From contig OY829539.1 of assembly GCA_963691705.1 (NCBI GenBank), positions 40,991,656-41,055,655 on the forward strand: 64,000 nucleotides of DNA, given 5' to 3'. Shown one piece after another: positions 33,923-46,719 of this stretch. The notes under the pieces are model-generated. The model ran no database searches and had not been told where the DNA came from. It worked only from the letters and a program-made list of their open reading frames with translations. The first letter of the stretch is position 1; each line of letters opens with the position of its first letter. The translations under genes and the position numbers were made by a program. Origin of the DNA: Viola odorata (Eukaryota > Streptophyta > Magnoliopsida > Malpighiales > Violaceae).

Positions 33923-36900
33923 ATGACTAGGAGATCTGCCCCCGATCTACTCCCTCTAGACCTCGAGTAGACCAGAACGGAAAGAGGACTTCGTAAGCAA
34001 GCTCAAGGGACATCTGCTCATCGTAGAGTGATCCCTCATCCTGCCCTCGATGGTTCCCCTTCTAATCTGGCTGACCAGGAACATCAGCTTTTCTTAGACC
34101 TGACCTTTCTCCATCGTGATCCCGAAAACCCCATACCAGACCACTTTAATTTTCCAGCAATGGATGACCTAGCCAACAATGACAACTGTAACAACCGTGA
34201 GAACCACGAAGATCCACCACCACCCCCAAACCAACAAACCATCGACAATTTCCATGCAACCCCCGATATGGCCAGTAGCTGCATTGACTGGCCCAACGTT
34301 CCTAATGACTGGACTCTGAAGTCCGCCGTACTTCATCATCTGCCTACTTTTCGAGGGGTAGCCAAGGAAAATGCTCTTCGCCATCTTCAACAGCTCCACT
34401 CTATTTGCAAGGCCATGAAACCTGCCAACGTTAGTATTGAGCAGGCCAAGCTTTGCGCATTCCAGTGGTCTCTCAAAGATGATGCCCTAGATTGGTATTA
34501 CGACCTTCCCGCAAGATCTATTCGTTCTTGGGCGGACATGTCAAAAATCTTCACTGAGAAGTATTACCCGACTTCTATCTCCAATACCACGCGCAAGCAA
34601 CTCGTCTCTATTGTTCAGAAGAAAGAAGAGACTCTAGCCCAGTACTATGAGAGATTCCAGAAGATGTAATCGAGTTGCCCAGCCCACAATCTTACCGAGC
34701 ATGCTCTGGTTCAATATTTTTGTGAAGGCCTCAAGGCTCAGGATAAGGCATTGCTTAACGCAGCCGCCAATGGATCCTTGACTGCTCTAACTCCAAGAGC
34801 CACACGAGCAACGATAGAGCTCATGGCCAAGAACACCTCTGACGACCTTGCCAACAATCTAGGCCAGGATGTCCAAGTAGCTGCCCTTCAGAACCAGATA
34901 TCTTCTCTCACAGGAATGTTCTAAAACTTCATAACTGCACAACCCGCACCTGTCAAGGCCTGCCAGATATGCAATTTCGTGGATCACCCCACTGATGCAT
35001 GTCCTCATATTCCGGAGGAAATACAAGTGAATGCTGCTGGCCAATTTATTCCAGTCTCTTACGCTTAGACTTACAATCAAGGCTGGAAACAACCAAATCC
35101 AGGATGGGTCCCTAACACTCAGCTTTCGGGGCCTAGCCATCAACAGCACCAGAACCCCTATGGAAATCCCCTTCCTAATATGCCCAATTTCAGACCTCGA
35201 CCCACATTTCACCAGAACCAGTATCAACGCCAACCTCCTCAGGATCAGACCTTCGTCCATCCTCCAGACTAGACTTTTGTCCAGCCCCCGACTGCCGAAA
35301 TGCCTAAGAATCCCGAGCAGCAGAAAGAAATAGATGAACTTAAGAAGCAAATGAGTGCCCTGACTGCCAAATTGCAAGAGTTGACTAATCATGGCAGACT
35401 GCCACCCCAGACAGAAACAAATCCCAAGCACAATGTCTATGCAGTAACTTTGCGTAGTGGATCAACTTTGACCCCACCAGGGCTTCCAGCCCAAGATATT
35501 GAAAATTCTCCAGAGGCCGAAATCCGGCCTAAACCTAGAACGAAGCTCCCCAAGGTCCATAGATTCGTGGAAGTTAAAGAAGACAGAATCCGCTCCCCTA
35601 GAGGTTCACCACGAAATGACCCCAACCCACCAGAATTTACCTAAGAGTACATTCATAAGATTCTCGAGCCCCCGTTCCCTCACAGATTGGTCAAGGCCAA
35701 GAAAGATAAGGAGGATCGCGATATCTTTGAAATGTTCAGTAAAGTGGTTGTCAACATCCCTCTTCTCCAGACCGTGAAAAATGTCCCTCGCTATGCCAAA
35801 TTCCTGAAGCAATTGTGCACGAACAAAAATAAGTTCGCCGAAGTTAACAAGATCAGCGTAGGGGCCAACGCGTCTGTACATATCCAGCGTCGGATCCCTC
35901 CAAAATGCAAAGATCAAGGCATGTTCATAATCCCTTGCCGAATCAGAACAGTTGATATTGGCAAGGCCATGTGTGACCTCGGAGCAGGAATCAATGTCAT
36001 GCCCTTGATAATCTACCACAGTCTAGGCCTCGAACCTCTCGTGCCTACAGACCTCGCCATCCAACTTGCTGACCGCTCTATCATCTACCCCGAGGGGATA
36101 ATCAAGGATGTCTTAGTCCAAGTAGGAGAATTCTTGTTCCCTGCAGATTTTTATGTGATTTCAATGGAGAACGAAGACTCCACCAAATCCACAGATGTTC
36201 TTCTAGGCCGCCCATTTCTGGCCACAACCTGAGCAAATATTGATGTTCACGATGCCACCATCTCCCTCGAATTTGATGGAGAGATCGTCAAATTCAATAT
36301 GCTAGAAGCCATGTGATACCCCTCTGAATTTTCTAGTGTGAATTATGTTGATATTGTTGACCCCCTTATGGGGGAAATTGATGAAATATATTCTACTGAC
36401 CCCTTGCAATTTGCCCTTGACAGGAGTCTGACGCCAGCTCTTCTAGATGTCGTGGCCTCGACGCTTCCTATCCCATCTGAATTACACTCTATCGTCGCTG
36501 ACCTTGAAGAAGGCACTGTTGCTCAGTATGAGTCTCCGAATCAGTCTCCCAAATATCCGGGCCATGCTAAGTTACTTCCCTCTATTGATCAGGCTCCAGC
36601 CCTAGATCTGAAGCCACTGCCTACCCACTTGAAATATGCTTATCTAGGCCCCGATAACTCTCTACCTGTCATTATCTCCAACAAGCTCGAAGAACTCGAG
36701 GAGTCCAAGCTCATTTCCTTGCTAAGGAACTTCAGACAAGCCATAGGATGGACCATTGCGGACATTAAGGGCTTGTCTCCAGCATGATGCACTCATCACA
36801 TCCACCTAGAAGACGTGAGCAAGACCATTCGCCAGCCCCAGAGACGACTTAATCCACCCATGATGGAAGTGGTGAAGAAAGAGATTCTCAAGTTGTTAGA

Positions 36901-39505
36901 TGCGGGAGTTATCTACCCCATCTCAGATAGCCCTTGGGTCAGCCCTATCCAGGTCGTGCCCAAGAAAACAGGCATAACCATCACTATCGGTCAAGATGGC
37001 GAATCCATTCCTACCCGGATCCAAAATGGGTGGAGAGTGTGTATTGACTACCGCCGGCTAAATTCTGCTACCAGGAAAGATCATTTTCTCCTGCCCTTCA
37101 TCGATCAGATGCTAGAACGCCACGCCGATAAAACCCATTATTACTGTCTAGACGGTTACTCCGGATTCCATCAGATCCCAGTTGCTCCTGAAGACTAGGA
37201 AAAGACCACATTTACCTGCCCTTTCGGGACCTTCGCATATAGACGCATGCCCTTCGGTCTGTGCAACGCCCCTGCCACTTTCCAACGTTGTATGGTCAGC
37301 ATTTTCTCTGAATTAGTTGAAGATGGAATCAAAGTCTTCATGGACGACTTCACCGTCTATGGAAACTCTTTTGAAGAATGCATGAACAATCTGAAAAGGT
37401 GCCTAGAGCGCTACATTGAGACGAATCTTGTCCTGAAATTTGAAAAATGTCACTTTATGGTGGATCGAGCCCTGGTGCTTGGTCATGTTATCTCGGCCAA
37501 GGGAATTGAGGTTGACAAAGCCAAGATAGAAGTAATAGAATCCCTGCTCTACCCATCTTGTGTCCGCGATGTGAGATCTTTTCTAGGTCATGCCGGTTTC
37601 TACCGAAGGTTCATTAAGGATTTTCCAAGATTGCCCAACCCATGTGTCACTTGCTCCAGAAGGACGTGTCCTTTGATTTCAGCGAGGCCTGCAAAATCGC
37701 TTTTAAACTTATCAAGAACAAACTTATCTCGGCTCCGATTATTCGTGCCCCCGACTGGACACTACCTTTCGAGGTCATGTGTGATGCCAGTAATCAGGCC
37801 CTAGGCGCCGTTTTGGGTCAGAAGAAGGATAAAGAGACCCATGTCATCTATTATGCTTCCAAGCTGCTAGACCCGTCCCAGCAGAACTACACTACCATAG
37901 AGAAAGAACTTCTGGCTGTAGTCTATGCCCTAGACAAGTTCAGACAATATCTGCTAGGCACTCATGTCCTCATCTACTCTGACCATTCTGCCCTTCGATG
38001 TTTGTTGACCAAAGCCGATGTCAAACCTCGACTTTATTCGTTGGATCTTGCTCCTACAAGAATTCAATATAGCTATCAAAGATAAGGCCGAAAAAGAAAA
38101 CCTTGTGGCAGATCACTTGAGTAGACTTCCAGCCCAAGAAGATAATTCGCTTGAGCCAATCCGGGATACTTTTCCAGACGAGCAATTATGTCTAGCCCAA
38201 GCTATTTATTCCCCATGGTTTTTCAATATTGCAAACTTTTGTGCTACAGGCACTTACCCAGCTGATGCCACTCCCTCCGAATGCAATAGAATCAGAAGAC
38301 AAGCAAAATACTACATATGGGACAGTCCCTACCTATGGAAGCACTATTCGGATCAGATCATTCGTAGATGTGTGACCATGGATGAGGTGCCCTCGATTCT
38401 TAAATTCTACCATTCAGAAGGAGGCCATTTCGCGACCAAGAAAACTGCCCTGAAGGTTCTGGAAGCTGGTCTGTACTGGCCCACCATTTTCAAGGATAGT
38501 TACATGTTTTGCGCTTTGTGCCCCCGATGTCAGGCCACTGGAAATATCAGGGCCAGGAATCAGATGCCCTTGACAAACATTATCGCTTGCGAGATCTTTG
38601 ATATCTGGGGTATAGACTTTATGGGCCCTTTTCCCAATTCCTTTGGCAACATCTACATCCTTCTGGCCGTCGATAATGTCTCTAAATGGGTCGAGGCCAA
38701 GGCTACTCGAACGGACGATTCCAAGGTGGTCGTGAATTTCCTCCGCACCAATATCTTCAACTGGTTCGGTACACCTAGAGCGCTGATCAGCGATAGGGGT
38801 ACCCACTTTTGCAACCGTGTTGTGTCCTCTCTTTTGACTAAGTATGGAGTCCACCATAGAACATCCACTGCTTATCACCCTCAGACTAACGGTCAAGTCG
38901 AGGTCTCGAACCGTGAGATCAAATCCATTCTTGAGAAGACCGTTAACCAGTCCAGAAAGGATTGGAGTTTGAAATTGGGTGATGCTCTCTGGGCCTATCG
39001 TACAACTTTCAAGACCCCGATAGGAATGACCCCTTACAGACTTGTTTATGGGAAGCCGTGCCATCTCCTAGTGGAGATAGAGCACAAGGCTTTTTGGGCA
39101 ATCAGAAAGGTGAACACAGATCTAGGCCTCGCTGACCAACATAGGCGCTTGCAAATTCAAGAGCTAGAGGAGTTGAGGGATGATGCTTATGAGAATGCCC
39201 TGCTCTATAAGGGCAAGACAAAAGCTTATCATGACAGGCACCTTCGTCCCAAAACGTTCTCAGTCGGACAACAAGTCTTGTTGTACAACTCACGACTGTG
39301 ACTCTTTGCTGGGAAGCTGAAATCCAAATGGTCAGGACCTTTCATGGTCACGACAATCTACACCCATGGGGCAGTTGAAATTCAGAACCCTGTCACAGGA
39401 ATCATCTTCAAGGTCAGTGGGCAGAGACTGAAGCCTTTCTATGAAGGTTTCCAGCCCTCGGTTGTTGAGGAGGCTATGGTGGATGTCCCACCTGTCCAGA
39501 CCTAG
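33923..39505 (+). pseudogene. Athila gag-pol, one frame with eleven stops and two compensating frameshifts
   Basis: From ATG 33923 to TAG 39503-39505, about 1860 codons. Gag (34028-35645) has the Athila capsid block (WTLKSAVLHHLPTFRG, DWYYDLPARSIRSWADM), a Cys/His motif CQICNFVDHPTDAC and Pro/Gln-rich tail. Protease: CDLGAGINVMP near 35973 and LLGRPFL. RT (36815-37640): WRVCIDYRRLN, CLDGYSGFHQIP, FGLCNAPATFQRCM, FMDDFTVYGN. RNase H: CDASNQALGAVLGQ, TIEKELLAVVYALDKF, YSDHSAL. Integrase (38400-39180): [37 protein letters not shown]. In-frame stops start at 33968, 34667, 34922, 35066, 35270, 35642, 36230, 36314, 36785, 37196 and 39299. Several fit CAG to TAG or CGA to TGA. The frame shifts near 37640 and back near 38020. 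Catalytic residues are otherwise kept. Confidence 0.9.
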
Positions 39506-40060
39506 AGTAGCAAAGCACGTCGAGGTCCCGACGAGTAAATGGACCACACTGGAGGCATTTGATATGCCGTCTGAACCATTTCTCTCTCCCTTATCTTCTT
39601 TCCACCTTTTTGGATTCTCTGATTTTATTTAATTTTATTCCCAGGTTTTGTTAATTTTATATAGTATATCCCTTTCACCTATGATTTTATTCCTTTTATT
39701 TAGCATTAACTCACCTTTATTCTCTCTTTTTGTCCATATCTTATATCAACCGACTCCCTTTTTGAAATTTAAAAGTTTTTCTCCTTTTCAGGCAGTTGAG
39801 ATACGCATGGGCCGTCGTGCTCCACGCCTAGGACGCCACGTGGCCTGACAAGTGCAGTAAAGGCAGGCCTCATCAATACAAAAGCTGCGGCATTTATTGC
39901 CAGCTGTGATTTCCACTCTCTCTCCCACGCTCCCACACAATTTTCACTCATATCACTTTCAAACCTATCACTTTCACCTCTCTCCCTCACCAAACACGCA
40001 ACCCTATCTCTCTCCACCACCACCTCCGTCCCCAATACTGTCTTCCTTCCCTCACCATCA
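39506..40060. other. Athila spacer between pol and the third ORF
   Basis: Pyrimidine-rich, with TC- and AC-rich runs toward 40050. It may serve as leader or acceptor region for expression of the downstream ORF. No gene seen; the minus-strand open frame 39769-40398 is a shadow. Confidence 0.4.
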
Positions 40061-42010
40061 ATGGCACCTAAGACTAAAAAGCTAGCCCGCAAGAACGCTG
40101 CTGGACCTAAACCGGTGGACACTTCCAGCCCCGTTCCTTCCAGATCTAGATCCCAGTCAGCTACACCGAACTCGGCTTCATACAAAACAGTCACACCACC
40201 GTCTGTCAAGCCACGTCCCATTCCCTCTCCTACAACCGTGGAACAGATCAGAGAGTTCACTCCGGTGGAAGATGGCATAGAAGTCACATGCTCCATTCCT
40301 CCGACCATGACGACCACTAGAGGCGGCCGTATGGTGAAGCTCCCTCCTGGATCATCCACGGCCAAGTCCAAATCCAAAAATCTCTCTACATCAGCCAAGC
40401 AGTCCCCCCTTGACGCGGCCGTCGACCATTTCCTATCTCCTCAGCCTGCCTTAACGGTGGAGGAGGTCCTCAAGGACATCCTAGTCTCTGACGAAGAAGC
40501 CGAGGTCATGGAGGACCAAACGGAGACTGGTATTGGCCAGGAGGATGAGGTTATAGAGGAGGGAACGGGAGAAAGTGGGGAAGTTGAGGGAGACGAAGAG
40601 GAGGAAGATCTCGAGGCCTAGAAAGCAGCTGCGGCAAGATCAGCGGCTAAGAAAGGGAAGTCCAAAGCTGAGGCCAAGCCAGGGCACCTAGCTGCAGTCG
40701 GTACACCAGTGAGTCTCAAGAGGAAGCTTTCAGCCACCAGTGCCGGCAAGCCCTCGAGTTCCAAGAAGCTTCGGGCCCCCGAAACAGATGAGGATGTCGA
40801 GGTCGAGACCCCAGCGCCTTCATCTATCCCTAGATCTGGCTCACAACAGGTGACTTCTGACCTTTCCTCACCCCATGAATGGATTGTCTTTAATGATAAA
40901 CCTTCTCTTGACAAGTTAACTTTGCTGAATTCCAAGGGCGTTAGCTCATGTGCGCGCTTGGATTTTGATTTTCTTGCTAAGATGGGCATTGAGTCCAAGA
41001 TCAGGGAGTATGTGGCCAACATTGGTTGGGAGTCTCTGTTCTATTTGGAGCACCCGACCTTTGTTGTGCTTTCCCTTGAGTTTTTCACTACTTTTTGGGT
41101 AGATGGCACTTTTAGGCCCAAGGGTAAGGTCGGTCCAAACTCCTCTACCCCTGGTTTGATCAATTTTAGGCTAGCCACCAAATGGGAGCATCTGACACTG
41201 GGTGAATTTAATTGCTGGTTGGGATTTGTCACTAAGGATGAGCTGAACACCCCTCTGTACAAGAATGCCTTAACTGTTATCTCGTTTGTTTTTGATGCCA
41301 CTGCTGCTTTTCGTGAGCTAACCAATAAGCCTAGTGTTAAGTATGATCCTAAGGGTAGTAAAGCCCAGGAAATAGTTGACCCTGCATTGCGTATCCTACA
41401 CCGGTATCTAGCCCTCACCTTTTCAGCAAGATTTGGTTCCTCGGGACAGATATTTGTGCAGGAACTTTTCTTTTTATGGTGCATGAAACACAAACGTAGG
41501 GTCAATCTAGGTTTTTGGGTAGCTTCGGGTGTTTTGCATGTATTGAATGGTGGCCGTGGGCATATTTTTGGATCCCTTATCCCCCTGTTTGCTGTGAAGA
41601 TGCGTAACATTGACCTGGCTGCTAGTAACCTTTCTGAGCCCCTGGCATTCAAGGATTTGGATATCCGAACCTTGGATGTCATGGGCCATTTATGTCTCTC
41701 ACGTGGTGTATTGAGTTTTTACCCAGGTTGTGCCCCAGCAGCGGAGAAGGTTTTCGGGACCAAGAATGGCGGTATCTTTGACTATCCAGATCTTTCGAAC
41801 CCCCGCTCCAATGCCATTCCTCCAGCCCCCGAAAAACAAGTGCACCAAATGGAAGCAGCTCGGCAAGGCCAGAATGCGGCATCAGGAAGCCAGCCCCCGA
41901 TGCCTCTCATCGTCTATGACCCGACCCAGACGAGACTTCTCCAGCTTATCCTGCGGGAACTTCAGGCTTTGAAGGTTGAAGTTGCCGGCAGAAATTTGCC
42001 ACCCCAGTAA
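40061..42010 (+). pseudogene. Athila third ORF (env position; ATHILA ORF-1-like), one in-frame stop
   Basis: 649 codons in one frame, with a single TAG at 40619-40621. The N-terminus is Lys/Pro/Ser-rich with nuclear-signal-like basic runs (MAPKTKKLARKN; later SLKRKLS, SKKLRAP); an acidic stretch near residues 145-185 precedes the stop. The conserved half (about 40860-41750) has CARLDFDFLAKMGIES, VVLSLEFFTTFWVDG, FNCWLGFV, WCMKHKRRVNLGFWVAS and HIFGSLIPLFAVKM. It resembles the uncharacterised plant-retrotransposon family known as ATHILA ORF-1. No signal peptide and no clear membrane anchor, so I do not call it an envelope protein. Function unknown. Other nearby mutations are few compared with gag-pol. 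Confidence 0.7.
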
Positions 42011-43694
42011 CCCACCCCCGAATATTTTCATCTCTCCAGCCCCCGAAAGGGGCACTAAACAATTTTACTGTTTTTACTTTGTACTGTACTTATATTTCTT
42101 GTACTCCTTTTTATGCTCTCCTTGCATTGAGGACAATGCGCTGCCTAAGTGTGGGGAGGGAATTATTTATGCGTTTTGCCTGTGTGATTGCATGTTTATT
42201 TTTACGTTTGCTGCATGATTGCATGATCTTCGGATTTCATTTTTAGCCATGCTAGGAAAATTTTCCCACCCACTATCAGTTTTCAAACCCTCATTTTTGG
42301 CATGCGTTTTTCAACTTTCGATGCATAGAAGAAGCATGACATCCATAGCACCTACGCCTGAACATGCATTTTTAGACCTGCTAGCCCTTATATCCATATC
42401 TAGGCCACGACACCAGTAGTCATAATTTGATCCCGTGAGCATATTTGAGCTTCATGCCTTTTTATTTTTGAGAAAAATGCTTAGCTAGGGACAGTCTAGG
42501 TTTGCATGATATCCCTGGGTATAGTCACTGTTAGGACATGGGAAAGCTTAGAAATGACAGAAAACTTCGCATCAATGTCTCTTTCCTTCTTTTCTCCCAT
42601 CTCTCTCTCTTTTCTTTTTGAGCCCCCGACATTCCCCTTCTTTTCATACTCTTTCCTAACCATTCGCCTTTTCTTGATCTTTTTCCTTGGCAGGTGAGGT
42701 AGCAATTATTGAGGGTAACGTCGAGGGCTAGACACCTAAAGTGAGCAGACGAGTTTAAGTGTGGGGAAGGAAGACAAAAGCAAAAGACTTCAGAGCAAAA
42801 AGTAGGAATCTAGGGCAAGAAAAGCAAAAGCTCGAAAGAGTTTCGAGCCCTAGACCATTCATACAATTCGAGCCCCAGAAACATTCAAGTGTGGGGAAGC
42901 GAAAAAGAAGTCACCATTGATGCTGGAAGCAGATCAAGGGCAAGCGCTGAGCGGAAGATCAAAAGTTTCGCGCCCTGGTAGAATCATCTCGTGCCCTACT
43001 CTAAAAAAAAAAAAAAAATAGGAGAAGGGCTCTGAACGTCCAAGTAAAAGCATCCGCATCCGAAGCCTCAATAAGAAGACTTTTCCTGCCCCCGAAAGAA
43101 GACCTACGTCTAGCCCCCGAATCATCTTGTGCCCTCGATGAAAGCTACCTCGCCACTTCGCTTTTTCCCAGCCAAGGGATCCAACCAGGTTTTGCCAGGT
43201 TCTTTCTTTTCTTTCCTTCTTTTCTCCCCTCATTTCTCTTCTGTTCATCTCCTACTTCTCCCTTCCACCTTTCTAGCTCTTTCGATCCCGTTTCTTTCTT
43301 CTTGTTGATGCGATGCTTTTCCGATTGTTGATTGCCCATGCATGTGTTCTACAGTACTCGGATTGACGTGCAATCCATGCCTGTGTTGTGTTATTTGCAT
43401 TCATGAGTGGTAGCCTAAACACATATTTTATTCTGAGTATGAGTGCAAATACACATCTTTGTGAGGACTGCTGGTGAATAGGCTAGATATGGAAAAGTCT
43501 GGTTGATAGGGTCGTTATTCTATCAGCCGGATGCAGATGCTTTTCTAGGTCTGGATTTATTCTGGTTGGGTGTAGCTTGTAGGATGGTGTGCCAATTCTA
43601 GGTGTTGGGAGTTGATTATGTATGTTTAGGAATGAGGTGACTTTCCAATTTTGTTTATGCTCGAGGGCGAGCATAGGGGCAGTGTGGGGATGTT
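42011..43694. other. Athila 3' untranslated region with repeated AAGTGTGGGGA motifs
   Basis: No gene. AAGTGTGGGGA-type motifs start at 42147, 42757 and 42887; a fourth, CAGTGTGGGGA (43680-43690), stands just before the 3' LTR and is the working polypurine tract. A run of 15 or more A lies near 43004-43019. Short frames on both strands here are low-complexity. Confidence 0.6.
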
Positions 43695-45321
43695 TGATAG
43701 CACGTTTCATACTCTCAGTTTTGCCCTCCTTTCTAGCCCTTTCGGGGGCTCGATGTCGCTATTTGACCCTCATTTCAATCTTATTTGCAGATTAGCATCA
43801 AAGGAGGGAAAAGGACGAAAAGAAGCGATTTTAGAGCATTTCTGAGGACTCCCATTTTCCAGGCCTAGAAGAAAGAATGTCGTCAAGACCTCGACGCGAA
43901 CCAGACCAGTGCGCTGTCTCAAGGCCTCGATAGTTCTGAGCCTTCTTCCAAAGAAAGCATCTTCTGAGATCCGCACGGAATCCCAGGCGTTTCCAGAAGG
44001 CATCAAGCGTGTTAGGAATCCCAGAATATTCCTTTTACAAGGACATGTGCTGTCACACCCTCATTGCCCTTAGCTGTTTTTGTCTCCTAGCTAGTTTAGG
44101 CTATATAAGCATAGTTTTAGCGTTTTTGTAAGCACGGCTGTTCCAAGGATAATTTCTTACATTAGTTTCAGCATTTATTTTCTGGGGATCATCTCCTCTT
44201 CTCGATCAAGAGCAGCCATTGTCAACAACTTTCCTCTTCGATTATTTAATTAATCTATCGGTTTACTCTACTCCCTTTTTACTTTCTTTAGTTTATCATT
44301 GTATGATTCTATCTACCTACTGTTTATATTATAGTATGAGTAGCTAAATACCCCTTTCTTGGTGAAGGGTGTTCCACGGGTTGTAGAGTTCGGCTAAGAG
44401 GTCTAATGCATGCTTAACATATTCTTTTGTGACACACAACTGTCTACCGATTTAATTACATGCTTGTCTAGAAATGTTAAGAGCTTGATCATCTTTTAGT
44501 ATTTCTGCATGAGTAACGTCATATTCCAGGGTTATAACTGATGCGAAGCCCTGGAGTTAGAGTAGGCACCTAGGGGAGGCAGCGCGAGAGGCCTCACCTA
44601 GGGGTAAACAGTTATCTAGGGTATGCGATACGAGTCTGACAAGCTGAGCTATCGTGCCCTAGATCTGTCTTACCTCTCCTTCATGGGCGTTCTGAATTTA
44701 GCCTCCCTACTTCAAGCCCGTGACAGGCCGGACGGTCAAGGCTACCTTTTGATGACAAGGAAGGTAGCTGGGAGGATGGCTGAACGTCAAGGTCACCTCA
44801 TATGTGGAAACGGGGGGTGACTTTTATCTACGAAGATAAGCAGGGGATGCGGTGTGGAAACGCGGTCCCTATAGCAGATCTGCACATGAGTCTGGAAAAC
44901 CTCTGCACCGATGACTAGCCGACCTAGAAAATAACCCAAGGGAGCACCTTTCGCTAAGATCTCGTCCTATTTGATTAATATCCTTTTCATTACTTTTCCT
45001 GCATTCGATCTGTTTACGTCTCTTGCTCTGGATTGCAATTTACATATCTTGCCCTGGATTATGATTTACTTTCGTGCCCTAGATAAGTACTTTTCAATTC
45101 TGTTTTGTTAGCTCCCTTACTCTGCGTTGATTAATTTATTAATCAACATAAACCCCCCTTTACTGTTACTTTGGTTAGATCTGTTGCGTATTGCCTTGTC
45201 ATACATACTCACTAGCAATTCATGCCTTCAATCTCTGCGGTTCGACCCTGTCTTGCTCTATACACATTAATTTGTGCATTTAGGCATCAGGATAAATTTA
45301 AGTATATTTGACTGACGATCA
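43695..45321 (+). repeat. 3' LTR of the Athila element
   Basis: 1627 bases; same start, end and blocks as the 5' LTR, followed by target duplication CGTAT. TATA box equivalent at about 44101-44107. Confidence 0.93.
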
Positions 45322-46164
45322 CGTATCGACTATATAACCTAGTAACACAAAAGATAATGATCAGTCGGGATGTGATTTTTGAGGAAGATGAAGCTAGAAT
45401 TGGGAGAAGGATGCAAGCCGAATAGAAGAAGAAGAACTAATCTGGGCAGGTTGTGATAATGAAGCAGAGCATGAAGAAACTGACATGAATGAATGAGAAA
45501 ATTCATCATCATAACCGGAAGAAGTAGAGAGAGGTGCAAGAGTTAGAAGACCACCTGCTTACCTACAAGGGTATACCATAGGAGAAGAATTTTCTAGTGA
45601 GGAAGAGGCTAGTAACTTTGTGATGTTTGCAGCCGTAGAAGATCCTACTTCATTTGAGCAAGCTGTGGTGGAGAGAAGTGGAGGAAAGCAATGGAAATTG
45701 AGTTGCAAGCCATCGAAAAAAACAATACTTGGGAACTAACTGAATTACCCTCAGGTGCGAAGAAGATAGGTGTTAAATGGGTGTTCAAAACTAAGCTTAA
45801 TGAATGTGGAGAAGTGGACAAGCACAAAGCTCAGCTTGTAGCTAAGGGCTATGCACAACAGCAAGGGATCAACTATAATGAGGTATTTGCACCGGTGGTG
45901 AGATGGGATACAATTCGTATGCTCCTATCTATAGCAGCTCAGAAAGAATGGAGAGTTTATCAACTTGATGTGAAAAGCGCCTTTTTACATGGAGAGCTGG
46001 AAGAAGATGTATATATAGAACAACCTTTGGGATACGTTCGAAGGGGAGAAGAGGAGAAAGTCTACAAACTCAATAAAGCACTATATGGATTAAAGTAGGC
46101 ACCACGTGCCTGGTACAGTAAGATTAAGGCATATTTCAGCAAAGAGGGGTTTCAAAGATGTGAT
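45322..46164 (+). pseudogene. Copia-2B connection and RT N-terminal part
   Basis: Begins at the right copy of CGTAT. Contains a linker (45540-45640: GYTIGEEFSSEEEASNFV) that is deleted in copy A, then EDPTSFEQAVV and the RT fingers ELTELPSGAKKIGVKWVFK, VAKGYAQQQGINYNEVFAPV and QLDVKSAFLHGELEEDVYI. A TAG at 46096-46098 replaces Gln in GLKQAP. Ends at the Tat insertion (GTGAT). Confidence 0.85.
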
Positions 46165-46634
46165 TGATAACAATAGAAGCAATTCTAGGGGTATTTCTGT
46201 CCTTACCCAAATGACAAGGCCGGAACACTGTAGCCCCTATCGGGTGTCTGCCGCCAAGGTTGCCGCCCCTTACCCAGCGAGGAACCCTGGGATGGTCGGC
46301 ATCAGGCGGGGGGGGGGGGGGGGGTCTCACGCGTTATCCCATCCCAAGTTAGCCATGACGTCACTCGAGGCGTTATCTTCCCTAGATAACGCCCACCCCT
46401 AGAGGTAACGCCCTCCTCGACGCCTATAAATACCCCACCATTCGAGATGAGAGGTAAGCCTATGATTGCTAGTCGAACCCCTGCCATTTGGAACTGCCAT
46501 ACTGACTTAAGCATAAGAGTGTCTACGTTGGAGCCCTCCCTCCAATGCTTTGCAGGTGCATCAGACGACGACTACAATAACTTAGAGCGGCCATAGTCCT
46601 CACCCCCGATTCTCCAGAAGTCTGAATCTTATCA
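46165..46634 (+). repeat. 5' LTR of the Tat-like element
   Basis: Starts TGATAACAATAGAAGC and ends GAATCTTATCA. TATAAATA at 46425-46432. Contains a run of 17 G (46308-46324) where the 3' LTR has interrupted G. Lacks an 11-base and a 22-base segment present in the 3' LTR. The primer site follows as TTGGTGCTTTCATTGAGAGC (46637 on); I do not assign the tRNA. Confidence 0.9.
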
Positions 46635-46719
46635 AATTGGTGCTTTCATTGAGAGCTTTGGTTTATTAAGTGAGCGTCCTTGATAGCCAAGCTCTATTTT
46701 TCTCGGAGACTGAAGGATT

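Larger units (their letters stand above)
32237..45321 (+). mobile_element. Athila-type Ty3/gypsy retrotransposon, complete but mutated
   Basis: 13,085 bases with two 1.63-kb LTRs, primer site, gag-pol frame, a third ORF in the env position, 3' untranslated part and perfect target duplication CGTAT (32232-32236, 45322-45326). The primer site, gag type, FMDD reverse transcriptase and the extra downstream ORF identify the Athila lineage. Inserted into Copia-2B; the empty site (CATAT) is at 18679-18683 in copy A. Confidence 0.93.

Noticed and set aside
40061..42010. Reading the Athila third ORF as an envelope glycoprotein
   Set aside because: No signal peptide or clear anchor; it matches the ATHILA ORF-1 type better.
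42496..43339. Open frames rich in Lys/Arg/Glu or Phe/Ser
   Set aside because: Low-complexity shadows of the CT-rich Athila 3' region.
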